Shown piece after piece: positions 1 through 7,589 of a stretch of 9,956 nt of DNA. Source of the DNA: Acetofilamentum sp. (lineage in GTDB: Bacteria > Bacteroidota > Bacteroidia > Bacteroidales > DTU049); NCBI GenBank assembly GCA_020720525.1, contig DYON01000083.1, forward strand, positions 1 through 9,956, read 5' to 3'. Positions within the stretch are counted from its first letter, which is position 1; each line of letters begins with the position of its first letter. Under the pieces are notes generated by a model. That model was not told where the DNA came from, did not search any database, and saw only the letters and a program-made list of their open reading frames with translations. Made by a program: the position numbers and the translations under genes.

Positions 1-2392
1 CGGGGAACTGTTCAAAGTAGTTGTTTATAATTTCGGCAGCTTCTTTGCGATCAATTCCAAGACGTTCGGAAAGTCCAAATGCCGAAATGCCGTAAATAAT
101 TACAAAATTGACAGTTTTTGCGCTGCGACGCATCTCTGTTGTGACGTCGGCAATTTCGACACCATAAACCCTTGCAGCTGTAGCGGTATGGATATCGATT
201 CCGTCGCGAAAAGCCTGTTGCAAATGTGAGTCGCCCGACATCGACGCAATGATTCGAAGCTCAATCTGGCTATAATCGGCCGAAACCAGCACGTGATTTT
301 CGTCGCGTGGAACAAACGCTTTGCGAATTTCTTGTCCGCGGTCGGTTCGGATGGGAATATTTTGCAAATTCGGATTGGTCGAACTAAGCCGTCCGGTGGA
401 TGTAACCGCCTGATTGTAGCTGGTGTGAATGCGATTTGTTTTGGGATGAATAAGCTGTGGCAAAGCATCTACATAGGTGTTTTGCAATTTAGAAAGTCCG
501 CGAAATTCGAGCACTTTTTCTACAATCGGATGGCGGTTGATGTATTTTTGCAACACATCTTCGGACGTCGAATATTGTTTGGTGGCTGTTTTCTTTGGCT
601 TTTCGGCAATTTGTAATTTGTCGAACAAAATTTCGCCTAACTGTTTTGGGCTGCCAATATTGAAAGGTTGCCCGGCAAGTTGATGAATTTCTGATTCCAC
701 TTGAATAATTTCGCTGCTCAATTGGCCCGAAAAATCTTTCAGCGAAGCAGTATCGATGCGAATTCCCTCGCGTTCCATGTCTTCGAGTACTGCAATTAGT
801 GGTGTTTCGGTGTTATTGAACAATTCTTTCATTCCGTTCGCATCGAGCTCGGGTTCGAAAACTTGCCACAAACGGAGTGCAACATCGGCATCTTCGCAAG
901 CATAATCGGTGAGCTTTTCGACAGGTAAATCGAACAGCGGATTTTTAATTTTTCCGGCACCTGCAAGTTCGTCGAAAGTGATGGTTTTATATCCCAGATA
1001 GGTTTCGCTTAAAAAATCGAGATTGTGTTTTTGCTCGGGTTGAAGCAGATAATGCGCCAACATGGTGTCAATCAGTTGTCCAGCTACTTCAATTCCGGCG
1101 GTGCGAAGTATTCCGATGTCGAATTTCAGATTCTGTCCACATTTGGAAATGCTGGTATTTGCGAAAACGGACTTCAGCAACTGCAAAGCTTCTGCGGCAA
1201 AAACCTCATCTTTAAGATACACAAACCATGCTTTACTGGGTTCGATGGCAAACGAAATTCCAACCATTTTTGCATCGAGAATATCGAGCGAGGTGGTTTC
1301 GGTGTCGAAGCAAAACATGTTGCATGCAGATAGAGTTGTAGCCAGTTTTTTTGCATCGTCGATGTTATCGACAAGGATGTATTCGTGAGCAAAAGTGTTG
1401 ATGTTGCTGATTGCCGAATTCAATCCAGCTTGGTTTTCGACAAAATCCTGATCGAACAGCGAAGCCTGACCCTGAGCCTTTTCGGGCTTTTTATTAACAA
1501 TCATCCCCAGCGATTCCCACCAACGTCGCGAAAATGTACGAAATTCGATTTCGTCGAAAAATTGCTGCAAAGGCGCATAAGTTGGCACATTCCATTCGAG
1601 TTGCGATGGCATAAACTGAATAGGAACATCGAGCAGAATGGTGGCGAGTTGTTTAGAAATCATAGCCGATTCGACGCCCGCCAGCACTTTTTGTTTCATC
1701 GTGGGATTCTTGATGTCGTTGGCATTGGCAATCAAGTTTTCAACAGTTCCATATTCGGACAGTAGCTTTTTGGCACCCACTTCGCCGATGCCAAAAATGC
1801 CTGGAATATTGTCGCTGGCATCGCCCATGATGGCCAGAATATCGATGACCTGCTCTGGACGTAGAATATTGTAGCGCGCGCAAACTTCGGCGGGTCCCCA
1901 CACTTCGGCAGGTGAGCCAAATTTGGCTGGTTTGTACATATATATATTGTTGCTCACCAGCTGCCCAAAATCTTTGTCGGGCGTCATCATATACACTCGA
2001 AATCCACGAATTTCGGCTTCTTTGGCCAGTGTTCCAATCACATCGTCGGCTTCGTAGCCTTCAACTTCGAGAATGGGAATTCCCATGAGACTTAGCATTT
2101 CCTTTATAAACGGCAGCGAAATAGACAAATCGTCGGGCATGGGTTCGCGATTGGCTTTGTAGAAGTCGAATTCGGAATGGCGTGCCGTTGGAGCATGTGT
2201 GTCGAATGCCACTCCAAGATAGTCGGGTTTTTCTCTGTTGATGAGATCGAGCACTGTATTTGCAAAACCCAGCACAGCGCTGGTATTCATGCCTTTTGAG
2301 TTGCGAACAGGGTTTTTAATAAATGCAAAGTAGCTTCGGTATGCCAGCGCCATAGCGTCGAGCAGGAACAGAACTGGTTTCTTTTCGCTCAT
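1..2392 (-). CDS. polA: DNA polymerase I (5'-3' exonuclease, 3'-5' exonuclease and polymerase domains), C-terminus off the left edge
   Basis: Template-directed DNA synthesis for repair and Okazaki-fragment maturation, in the cytoplasm. The frame stays open for about 797 codons from ATG 2392 to the left edge; the family is usually about 930 residues, so only the C-terminal end, including polymerase motif C, is missing. Domain order: a 5'-3' exonuclease with TPDKDFGQL near residue 138 and a helix-hairpin-helix GDASDNIPG near 190; a proofreading exonuclease that looks intact, with FDTET (about 361), GQNLKFD (about 416) and YACEDAD (about 496); and polymerase motif A SADYSQIELR (about 703) followed by the O helix RRSAKTVNFVIIYG (about 755-768). 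The Phe in the O helix corresponds to the position of E. coli F762. Start choice: ATG 2392 gives MSEKKPVLFLLD, which fits the family N-terminus. An in-frame ATG at 2452 would add 20 Asn/Gln-rich residues and overlaps the ATPase stop. No Shine-Dalgarno sequence is visible. Identification is secure; the start is less so. Confidence 0.97.
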   Translation of the reverse strand, partial: MSEKKPVLFLLDAMALAYRSYFAFIKNPVRNSKGMNTSAVLGFANTVLDLINREKPDYLGVAFDTHAPTARHSEFDFYKANREPMPDDLSISLPFIKEMLSLMGIPILEVEGYEADDVIGTLAKEAEIRGFRVYMMTPDKDFGQLVSNNIYMYKPAKFGSPAEVWGPAEVCARYNILRPEQVIDILAIMGDASDNIPGIFGIGEVGAKKLLSEYGTVENLIANANDIKNPTMKQKVLAGVESAMISKQLATILLDVPIQFMPSQLEWNVPTYAPLQQFFDEIEFRTFSRRWWESLGMIVNKKPEKAQGQASLFDQDFVENQAGLNSAISNINTFAHEYILVDNIDDAKKLATTLSACNMFCFDTETTSLDILDAKMVGISFAIEPSKAWFVYLKDEVFAAEALQLLKSVFANTSISKCGQNLKFDIGILRTAGIEVAGQLIDTMLAHYLLQPEQKHNLDFLSETYLGYKTITFDELAGAGKIKNPLFDLPVEKLTDYACEDADVALRLWQVFEPELDANGMKELFNNTETPLIAVLEDMEREGIRIDTASLKDFSGQLSSEIIQVESEIHQLAGQPFNIGSPKQLGEILFDKLQIAEKPKKTATKQYSTSEDVLQKYINRHPIVEKVLEFRGLSKLQNTYVDALPQLIHPKTNRIHTSYNQAVTSTGRLSSTNPNLQNIPIRTDRGQEIRKAFVPRDENHVLVSADYSQIELRIIASMSGDSHLQQAFRDGIDIHTATAARVYGVEIADVTTEMRRSAKTVNFVIIYGISAFGLSERLGIDRKEAAEIINNYFEQFP

Positions 2393-2451
2393 GAGAAAGT
2401 TGTTTTGGTAAAAGTAGTTATTTTGGTCAATTCCGTTTTGTTGATTGTTCA

Positions 2452-3870
2452 TTATTTTTCAAACAAATCGTCTAAGGTTATTTCGTTTTGAATCATTCCA
2501 GAATACTCATTTTGTTTTAGTCCATAAGCTGTAATCATAGTTATATTGATGGCATTACGTGTTCCTGTTTCCTGTTTGAAAGCCCCTGCTTTGTTTCGCA
2601 GAATTTTGTCGTATTTTTTATCTATGGCATATTGGCTTTGCGAGAATTTTGTTTCACACAAATTGACAATCCGATCTTTTCTTTCAATAAGCATATCTAC
2701 TTGTGCTCCTGGATCTGAATATTTGCTTCGCCACGAGGCCACTTTGCATTGAACTCCACTAATTCCAAGCTTTTTTTTAATCTGTTGAATATGTGCAAAG
2801 CAAACCTGTTCGAATGCATATCCACTCCATATTACGCGTTGTGCACTATCGGTGGCCGACGACCAAAAAGCTTCATCGTTATATTTGTTTTGTTGAATAA
2901 ACTTTAGATAGAACAACGTGAAAAAATCATTTAATTGAAAAAGAGATTCGCGCGTTTTTTTGTCGAAAGCATTGTATTTTCGAATAAAGCCACATTGTTC
3001 CAAGTCGTTTAATATTTTTGAAAAACCTCCTCCATCATTTAGATGTATTGCCTTTAGAATTTCTTCTCTCAATAACCCTTTTGTTTTTTTACTGAGCACT
3101 TCAACAATTTTAACATACAGAAGGTGTTTTTTGAAAAGCGATGCATATAGGTTCTCAAACTCATTTCGCAGTTCTCCATTGGTCTTGAAAAACAAGTAAT
3201 CTACATTCTGAGCTAAGCTTTTGCCCTTTTTAAGTAAACTTAAATAATATGGAACACCTCCAAAAATCATATAGCTTTCGGTTATCTGATATCGATTCCA
3301 CGAAAAGTTGGCTGCGTGTAAATATTCTTCGCATTCTTTGAGACTAAAGGGTTCGATATACATTTTTTTGGTTATTCTGTTGTGCAGCCCTCCTTTATTG
3401 TTCAATAATTTGCCTGTTATCCATGTTGTGGCAGAGCCACATACAATAAGAAGAATATCTTTTCGTGCCGAAGCCCAACTGTTCCAAAAATGCTCAAATG
3501 CGCTTAAAAATGACGATTTTGGAGTATCAAGCCATGGCATTTCGTCTAAAAAAACTACTTTCCTTTTCTTTCGTGAGTGCTCAAGTAAATGAATAAGTTG
3601 CTCAAATGCTTCAAACCACGTTGCCGCAAAATCATATTCCATTTCACCTTGTTTTCGAATGGCTGCATGAAAATTGATTAACTGTTCTTTTGTATTTGCA
3701 TTGGACATTCCTGTGAGTTGAAAGCTGAAATTATTTTCGAAAAACTCTCTTATCAAAAAAGTTTTTCCAACCCTTCTGCGACCATATACAACAACAAACT
3801 CAGAGACTTTATTCTTGTAATAAGTCTGCAAATCTTTTTGTTCTTCTTTGCGCCCAACAATGATTTTCAT
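2452..3870 (-). CDS. AAA-type ATPase with C-terminal PD-(D/E)XK-like (DUF234-type) domain
   Basis: A 472-residue P-loop ATPase of the prokaryotic 'ATPase_2 plus DUF234' type, whose cellular role is poorly defined. Walker A is GRRRVGKT (30-37), Walker B is VVFLDEMPW (105-113, with D109 and E110), and a sensor-1-like CGSATTW lies at 144-150. The central part (about 230-310) has the look of winged-helix DNA-binding segments. The C-terminal domain carries QVDMLIER (D392) followed by ETK (E406, K408), the D...ExK signature of PD-(D/E)XK nuclease folds, so the catalytic residues appear intact; nuclease activity is an inference. There is no signal peptide or membrane segment. Its TAA at 2454-2452 overlaps the upstream polA ATG by one base. 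Upstream (3884-3965) is a duplicated promoter-like element. By eye the coding sequence seems more AT-rich than polA, with many T/A runs, which may suggest later acquisition, but this was not computed. Family assignment is good; function is unknown. Confidence 0.85.
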   Translation of the reverse strand: MKIIVGRKEEQKDLQTYYKNKVSEFVVVYGRRRVGKTFLIREFFENNFSFQLTGMSNANTKEQLINFHAAIRKQGEMEYDFAATWFEAFEQLIHLLEHSRKKRKVVFLDEMPWLDTPKSSFLSAFEHFWNSWASARKDILLIVCGSATTWITGKLLNNKGGLHNRITKKMYIEPFSLKECEEYLHAANFSWNRYQITESYMIFGGVPYYLSLLKKGKSLAQNVDYLFFKTNGELRNEFENLYASLFKKHLLYVKIVEVLSKKTKGLLREEILKAIHLNDGGGFSKILNDLEQCGFIRKYNAFDKKTRESLFQLNDFFTLFYLKFIQQNKYNDEAFWSSATDSAQRVIWSGYAFEQVCFAHIQQIKKKLGISGVQCKVASWRSKYSDPGAQVDMLIERKDRIVNLCETKFSQSQYAIDKKYDKILRNKAGAFKQETGTRNAINITMITAYGLKQNEYSGMIQNEITLDDLFEK

Positions 3871-3883
3871 AAAATTATTTTTT

Positions 3884-3965
3884 GCGGCAAATATACAAAA
3901 AGTTTAGTTTCCGCATAAAATAATATACATAATCCGCGCTAAATGTAAAAAAATATAGTTACCGC
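3884..3965. repeat. Imperfect tandem pair of about 31-bp elements bounded by GCGG/CCGC
   Basis: Copy 1 (3884-3914) runs from GCGG to CCGC. Copy 2 (3935-3965) ends in the same CCGC. Aligned with one gap, they share AAAT-x-TA, a run of A, then TAGTT-x-CCGC. The right-hand ends of the two copies are 51 bp apart, about five helical turns. Copy 1 is also bounded by the short inverted repeat GCGG...CCGC. On the minus strand copy 1 contains a perfect -7 TATATTTG; copy 2 contains a weaker TACATTTA with a good TTTG (3968-3965) 17 bases before it. This could be a duplicated promoter or operator; no regulator is identifiable here. Confidence 0.55.
3888..3895 (-). promoter_or_regulatory. -7 promoter element of the ATPase gene
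   Basis: Read on the minus strand this is TATATTTG, an exact match to the Bacteroidota -7 consensus TAnnTTTG, 17 bases before the ATPase ATG at 3870. The expected -33 TTTG is degenerate here (TTATG around 3918-3914). It sits inside the proximal copy of the repeat at 3884-3914, so transcription factor binding to the repeat could affect initiation. Confidence 0.6.
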
Positions 3966-4171
3966 AAAATATAATTTGAGTTATGGGTGGAATGTATTTC
4001 AAAAATTACTATTTATAAAACATCAAAATCGTGATATTCATGCTCTATTAAGCAAAAGAGCCATGCGTTCACAATTTGGTAATATATTCTTCTCTCTAAA
4101 TTCATCGAGGCTTAAAATGTACATAACACACAGTGGGTTTCTTTGCGTCAAAATCAACAAACAAAATTGAA
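3966..4171. other. AT-rich intergenic stretch upstream of the T9SS-sorted protein
   Basis: Together with 3871-3965 this forms a 301-nt gap between divergent genes. I see no convincing gene. An open frame at 3976-4170 codes for a 64-residue peptide with no family features. The only promoter-like sequence for the plus-strand gene is TTTCTTTG at 4138-4145, a weak match to TAnnTTTG with no good -33 partner, so the real promoter is unresolved. Confidence 0.4.
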
Positions 4172-5767
4172 ATGAAAAAACTATCGACTATTGCCTTAGG
4201 GCTTTTGATTGCTGGCAGCATCAATGCACAGCATAGCATCGAAAATCCATTTTTCGATCAGGTATTGTACCGTGGAGCTTTTGATGCAACTACTCTTTGG
4301 ACAGCAGGTTGGACCAACTGGGATGCAGAAAACACAGCTTATGGTGCAACAACAATTACCAAATCGGGCGAGATTACTGCCAACGAAACTTGGTCAGCAA
4401 CAAACGTATATAAAATTGAAGGTTTTCTTTATGTTCGCGACGGTGTTACCCTCACCATCGAGGCTGGAACTGTTATTCGTGGCGACAAAACCACTAAAGG
4501 AACACTCATTATTGAACGTGGCGCAAAACTGAGCGCTATTGGAACATCGGCCAATCCGATTGTTTTCACCTCAAACGAAGCAGCTGGCTCGCGCGATTAT
4601 GGCGACTGGGGTGGTGTGGTTATTTGCGGAAAAGCAGCTATCAATGTTCCTGGCGGCGAAGCTCAAATTGAAGGTGGCCCAACATCGTTTTATGGTGGAG
4701 CTACAACTCCAAACGATGCCGACAACAGTGGTACATTACAGTATGTGCGCATTGAATTTCCAGGTATTCCTTTTGTGACCGACAAAGAAATCAACGGTCT
4801 TACTCTTGGTGGTGTTGGAAGTGCAACAACCATCGATCATATTCAGATTTATCGCAGTGGCGACGATTCATACGAATGGTTTGGCGGCACAGTGAATGCA
4901 AAATATTTGGTTGCTTCTTTTGGTTGGGACGACGATTTCGACACCGACTATGGTTTCAGCGGAATGATTCAGTATGCTGTTTCTCTACGCGATTCTTCGA
5001 TTGCTGATCCAGGTTCAGGATCTAATGGTTTCGAAAGCGACAACGACGGCTCTGGTTCAACCAACACTCCAATTACCAGCCCAATTTTCTCGAATGTATC
5101 GATGTTTGGTCCTAAAGTTCTTACTACCACTGTCATCAATACCAACTACAAACGCGCTATGCACTTGCGTCGCAATACCCAAATCGACATTTACAATTCA
5201 TTTTTTGCTGGTTACAAAGATGGTCTTTTTGTAGATGGTTCGGCTGCACGTCAGAATCTTGCCGATGGCGAATTGTTGCTCTACGGAGTTACCCTTGCCT
5301 ATTGCTCAGGTGTTTATTTCCCTGATGATACTGTGAATGTTGTTCGCAATTATTTCAACGAAGCTTCGAGAGGAAACGACACATTGCTTACCCATGCTGC
5401 CCTTCAAATTACCGCTCCATTCAATTATGGCAACCCCGATTTTCGCCCCATGGCTGGTAGTCCAGTGCTGAGTGGTTCTATTTTTACAGGAATCGAAAAC
5501 AATCAGGTAAGTGTTTTTGGTGTTGTAGTTCTTTATCCTAATCCTGCAACCGATGTTGTGAATATTGAATATTCCCTCAACAATTCTGGAAATGTAAGCA
5601 TCGAAGTTCTCGACATTCAAGGACGCTCTTTAGGTCTTGGATTCAACGAAAACCAAAACGCTGGTCAACAATTGGTACAACTCAATGTAAATAATTTGAG
5701 CGATGGAATGTATTTTGTACGCATCACATCGGCCAATAGTAGCAATGTAGTTCGCTTTTTCCGCTAG
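4172..5767 (+). CDS. Secreted beta-helix-like protein with type IX secretion type A sorting domain
   Basis: A 531-residue protein exported by Sec and then carried across the outer membrane by T9SS, probably displayed on or released from the cell surface. The N-terminus MKKLSTIALGLLIAGSINAQ is a classic signal peptide (residues 1-20, Lys-Lys then a hydrophobic core). The start was chosen at ATG 4172 because it gives this signal peptide; ATG 4133 would put 13 polar residues in front. The body (about 60-430) is rich in Gly, Thr, Val and Ile with short repeated strand-turn patterns such as LTIEAGTVIRGDKTT, consistent with a right-handed beta helix. Acidic loops occur at WDDDFDTDY (252-260) and ESDNDGSG (288-295). 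The last 81 residues (451-531) are the sorting domain: YPNPATD near the start, LDIQGR in the middle, LSDGMYFVRI near the end, then a basic tail ending FFR. No catalytic motif is recognised; an adhesin, matrix or polymer-binding role is possible. The gene is monocistronic, ended by the terminator at 5789-5824. Confidence 0.9.
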   Translation: MKKLSTIALGLLIAGSINAQHSIENPFFDQVLYRGAFDATTLWTAGWTNWDAENTAYGATTITKSGEITANETWSATNVYKIEGFLYVRDGVTLTIEAGTVIRGDKTTKGTLIIERGAKLSAIGTSANPIVFTSNEAAGSRDYGDWGGVVICGKAAINVPGGEAQIEGGPTSFYGGATTPNDADNSGTLQYVRIEFPGIPFVTDKEINGLTLGGVGSATTIDHIQIYRSGDDSYEWFGGTVNAKYLVASFGWDDDFDTDYGFSGMIQYAVSLRDSSIADPGSGSNGFESDNDGSGSTNTPITSPIFSNVSMFGPKVLTTTVINTNYKRAMHLRRNTQIDIYNSFFAGYKDGLFVDGSAARQNLADGELLLYGVTLAYCSGVYFPDDTVNVVRNYFNEASRGNDTLLTHAALQITAPFNYGNPDFRPMAGSPVLSGSIFTGIENNQVSVFGVVVLYPNPATDVVNIEYSLNNSGNVSIEVLDIQGRSLGLGFNENQNAGQQLVQLNVNNLSDGMYFVRITSANSSNVVRFFR

Positions 5768-5788
5768 GTTATATACAACTGAAAAACG

Positions 5789-5824
5789 AACGGGCTTCAG
5801 AAGAAATTCTGAGCCCGTTTTTTT
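5789..5824 (+). terminator. Intrinsic terminator after the T9SS-sorted protein gene
   Basis: Left arm AACGGGCTTCAGAA (5789-5802), loop GAAA, right arm TTCTGAGCCCGTT (5807-5819). This gives a 13-bp stem with one bulged T, followed directly by a run of T to 5824. It is a textbook rho-independent terminator 21 bases after the stop codon and separates this gene from the transport genes. Confidence 0.9.
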
Positions 5825-5851
5825 GTTTAAATGCAAATTGCCGATTATCGT

Positions 5852-5881
5852 TTTGCAATCCCAAAGAATCTAATACCTTTG
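5852..5881 (+). promoter_or_regulatory. Bacteroidota-type promoter of the amino-acid permease gene
   Basis: -33 TTTG at 5852-5855, an 18-base spacer, then -7 TACCTTTG at 5874-5881, an exact match to TAnnTTTG. The permease ATG at 5901 follows 19 bases after the -7 element, so the leader would be only about ten bases. The spacing and both elements fit the consensus used by the Bacteroidota primary sigma factor. Confidence 0.75.
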
Positions 5882-5900
5882 CTTTCGTGAATTGAATACA

Positions 5901-7589
5901 ATGAACCTAAGCGAACTATTCCGACGTAAATCGGTTTCCGACATTGTGGCTCGGCACGATCGGGAAAATAAGCCCATGAAGCGGTCGTTGGGCGTTGTCG
6001 ATCTTACGGCACTTGGCATTGCAGCTATTATTGGTGCAGGAATTTTTAGCACCATTGGCAATGCAGCAGCTGCCGGAGGCCCTTCGGTTTCGATGCTTTT
6101 TATTATTACCGCTATAGCTTGTGGTTTTTCTGCAATGGCCTATGCACAATTTGCCAGTTCCATTCCCATCAGTGGAAGTGCTTACACCTATGCCTATGCC
6201 AGTTTTGGCGAGCTCATTGCCTGGATTATTGGCTGGGATCTAATTATGGAATATGCAATTGGAAACATTGCTGTTGCCATTTCGTGGAGCGATTATTTTA
6301 CAGGCTTTTTCAGCGGATTTGGATTGCATATCCCCGAATTTATGTCGGTCGATTTCTTGTCGGCTTCGCGTGCTCACGAAACTGTTGCGGAGCTTCTGGC
6401 TCAAGGAAGTGCATTCAACGATATAGAAGTGCCTTTGCGCGAAGGTTTTTTGGCGTGGCAAAACTCGCCCGTAATTGGTGGTCTGCATATCATTGCCGAT
6501 ATCCCGGCATTCACCATTGTTGCTCTTATTTCAATTCTCGTTTTTAGAGGAATTCGCGAGTCGAAAATAGCTGGAAACATCATGGTGGCGCTCAAAATTC
6601 TTATTTTAATGGTGGTAGTGGCTGTGGGTGCATTTTATGTCGATCCCGACAATTGGTCGCCATTTGCACCCAACGGATTTGGTGGCATGATGAAAGGTGT
6701 GGCGGGTGTTTTCTTTGCCTACATTGGCTTCGATGCCATCAGTACCACCGCCGAAGAATGCAAAAACCCAAAGCGCGATCTTCCTCGCTCGATGATTTTT
6801 GCGCTCATCATCACAACAGTTTTCTACGTTGTTATTGCGCTTATTCTCACTGGAATGGTCAATTATGCCGAACTCGGTGTTGGCGACCCACTAGCCTATG
6901 TGTTTGAGCGTGTAGGTTTGTCGCGCCTGAGTGGAGTTATTGCGCTGTCGGCATTGATTGCCATGGCTGGTGTTCTGCTTGTTTTTCAGGTTGGGCAACC
7001 ACGAATCTGGATGAGCATGAGCCGCGATGGATTGTTGCCTCCTCGATTTTCGAAATTGCATAAACGATATAAAACACCAGCTTTCAGCACGGTGATTACA
7101 GGAATTATGGTTGCTGTGCCAGCTCTGTTTACTAACCTCACCGAAATGGCTGACCTCACCAGCATCGGAACATTGTTTGCCTTTGTTTTGGTAACTGGTG
7201 GAATTATGATTCTCGACAAAAACGATCCCGAAATTCGCAAAGGATTCCGAATTCCATACCTTAATTCGCGTTTATGGGTGCCAACTTTGTTGGTTCCGTC
7301 CATAGTAACAATTCTGTATTTTGTGGGCGATTTGTCGATTGAGGCATTTTTAGGCGAACGCGTTGTTGTTTTGGCATATTTTATTTTGGCCACTGCCCTC
7401 ATGATTTATGCAATGATTCGCAAATGGAGCTTCATTCCGTTGGTGGGCTTGCTTATCAATCTTTACCTGATGTCGGAACTCGGACTCACCAACTGGCTCA
7501 GGTTCTTTGTTTGGTTGGCAATTGGATTGGCTATTTATTTTTTGTACGGTCATAAAAAGAGCTTGCTTCGCCACCGCAATGGAAACTAA
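5901..7589 (+). CDS. APC-superfamily amino-acid permease, cationic amino-acid transporter (CAT) type
   Basis: A 562-residue inner-membrane secondary transporter, probably importing an amino acid by cation symport or exchange; the substrate cannot be told from sequence. After a polar N-terminus (1-30) comes the unwound TM1 substrate-site motif GAGIF (45-49), then ISGSAYTYAYASFGE and WIIGWDLIMEYAIG, characteristic of CAT-type permeases, and GFDAISTTAEECKNPKRDLP from about residue 276. Roughly twelve to fourteen hydrophobic segments are visible, with extra C-terminal ones and a short basic tail (HKKSLLRHRNGN). A long polar loop lies at about 150-195. ATG 5901 was chosen over a TTG at 5892 because it follows the promoter well and is the only ATG nearby. 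The gene ends inside the start of the TSUP gene (11-nt overlap), indicating an operon and probable translational coupling. Confidence 0.92.
   Translation: MNLSELFRRKSVSDIVARHDRENKPMKRSLGVVDLTALGIAAIIGAGIFSTIGNAAAAGGPSVSMLFIITAIACGFSAMAYAQFASSIPISGSAYTYAYASFGELIAWIIGWDLIMEYAIGNIAVAISWSDYFTGFFSGFGLHIPEFMSVDFLSASRAHETVAELLAQGSAFNDIEVPLREGFLAWQNSPVIGGLHIIADIPAFTIVALISILVFRGIRESKIAGNIMVALKILILMVVVAVGAFYVDPDNWSPFAPNGFGGMMKGVAGVFFAYIGFDAISTTAEECKNPKRDLPRSMIFALIITTVFYVVIALILTGMVNYAELGVGDPLAYVFERVGLSRLSGVIALSALIAMAGVLLVFQVGQPRIWMSMSRDGLLPPRFSKLHKRYKTPAFSTVITGIMVAVPALFTNLTEMADLTSIGTLFAFVLVTGGIMILDKNDPEIRKGFRIPYLNSRLWVPTLLVPSIVTILYFVGDLSIEAFLGERVVVLAYFILATALMIYAMIRKWSFIPLVGLLINLYLMSELGLTNWLRFFVWLAIGLAIYFLYGHKKSLLRHRNGN

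Noticed and set aside
100..2000. Several open frames on both strands inside polA, raising the question of a frameshifted or broken polymerase gene.
   Set aside because: The polA frame from 2392 remains open to the left edge, and conserved motifs of all three domains occur in that one frame, in order.
3976..4170. 64-codon plus-strand open frame between the ATPase and the T9SS-sorted protein.
   Set aside because: No recognisable features, AT-rich, and it fully occupies the spacer where the upstream region of the next gene should be.
4133..4171. Upstream ATG at 4133 as start of the T9SS-sorted protein.
   Set aside because: It would place polar residues ahead of a perfect signal peptide that begins at ATG 4172.
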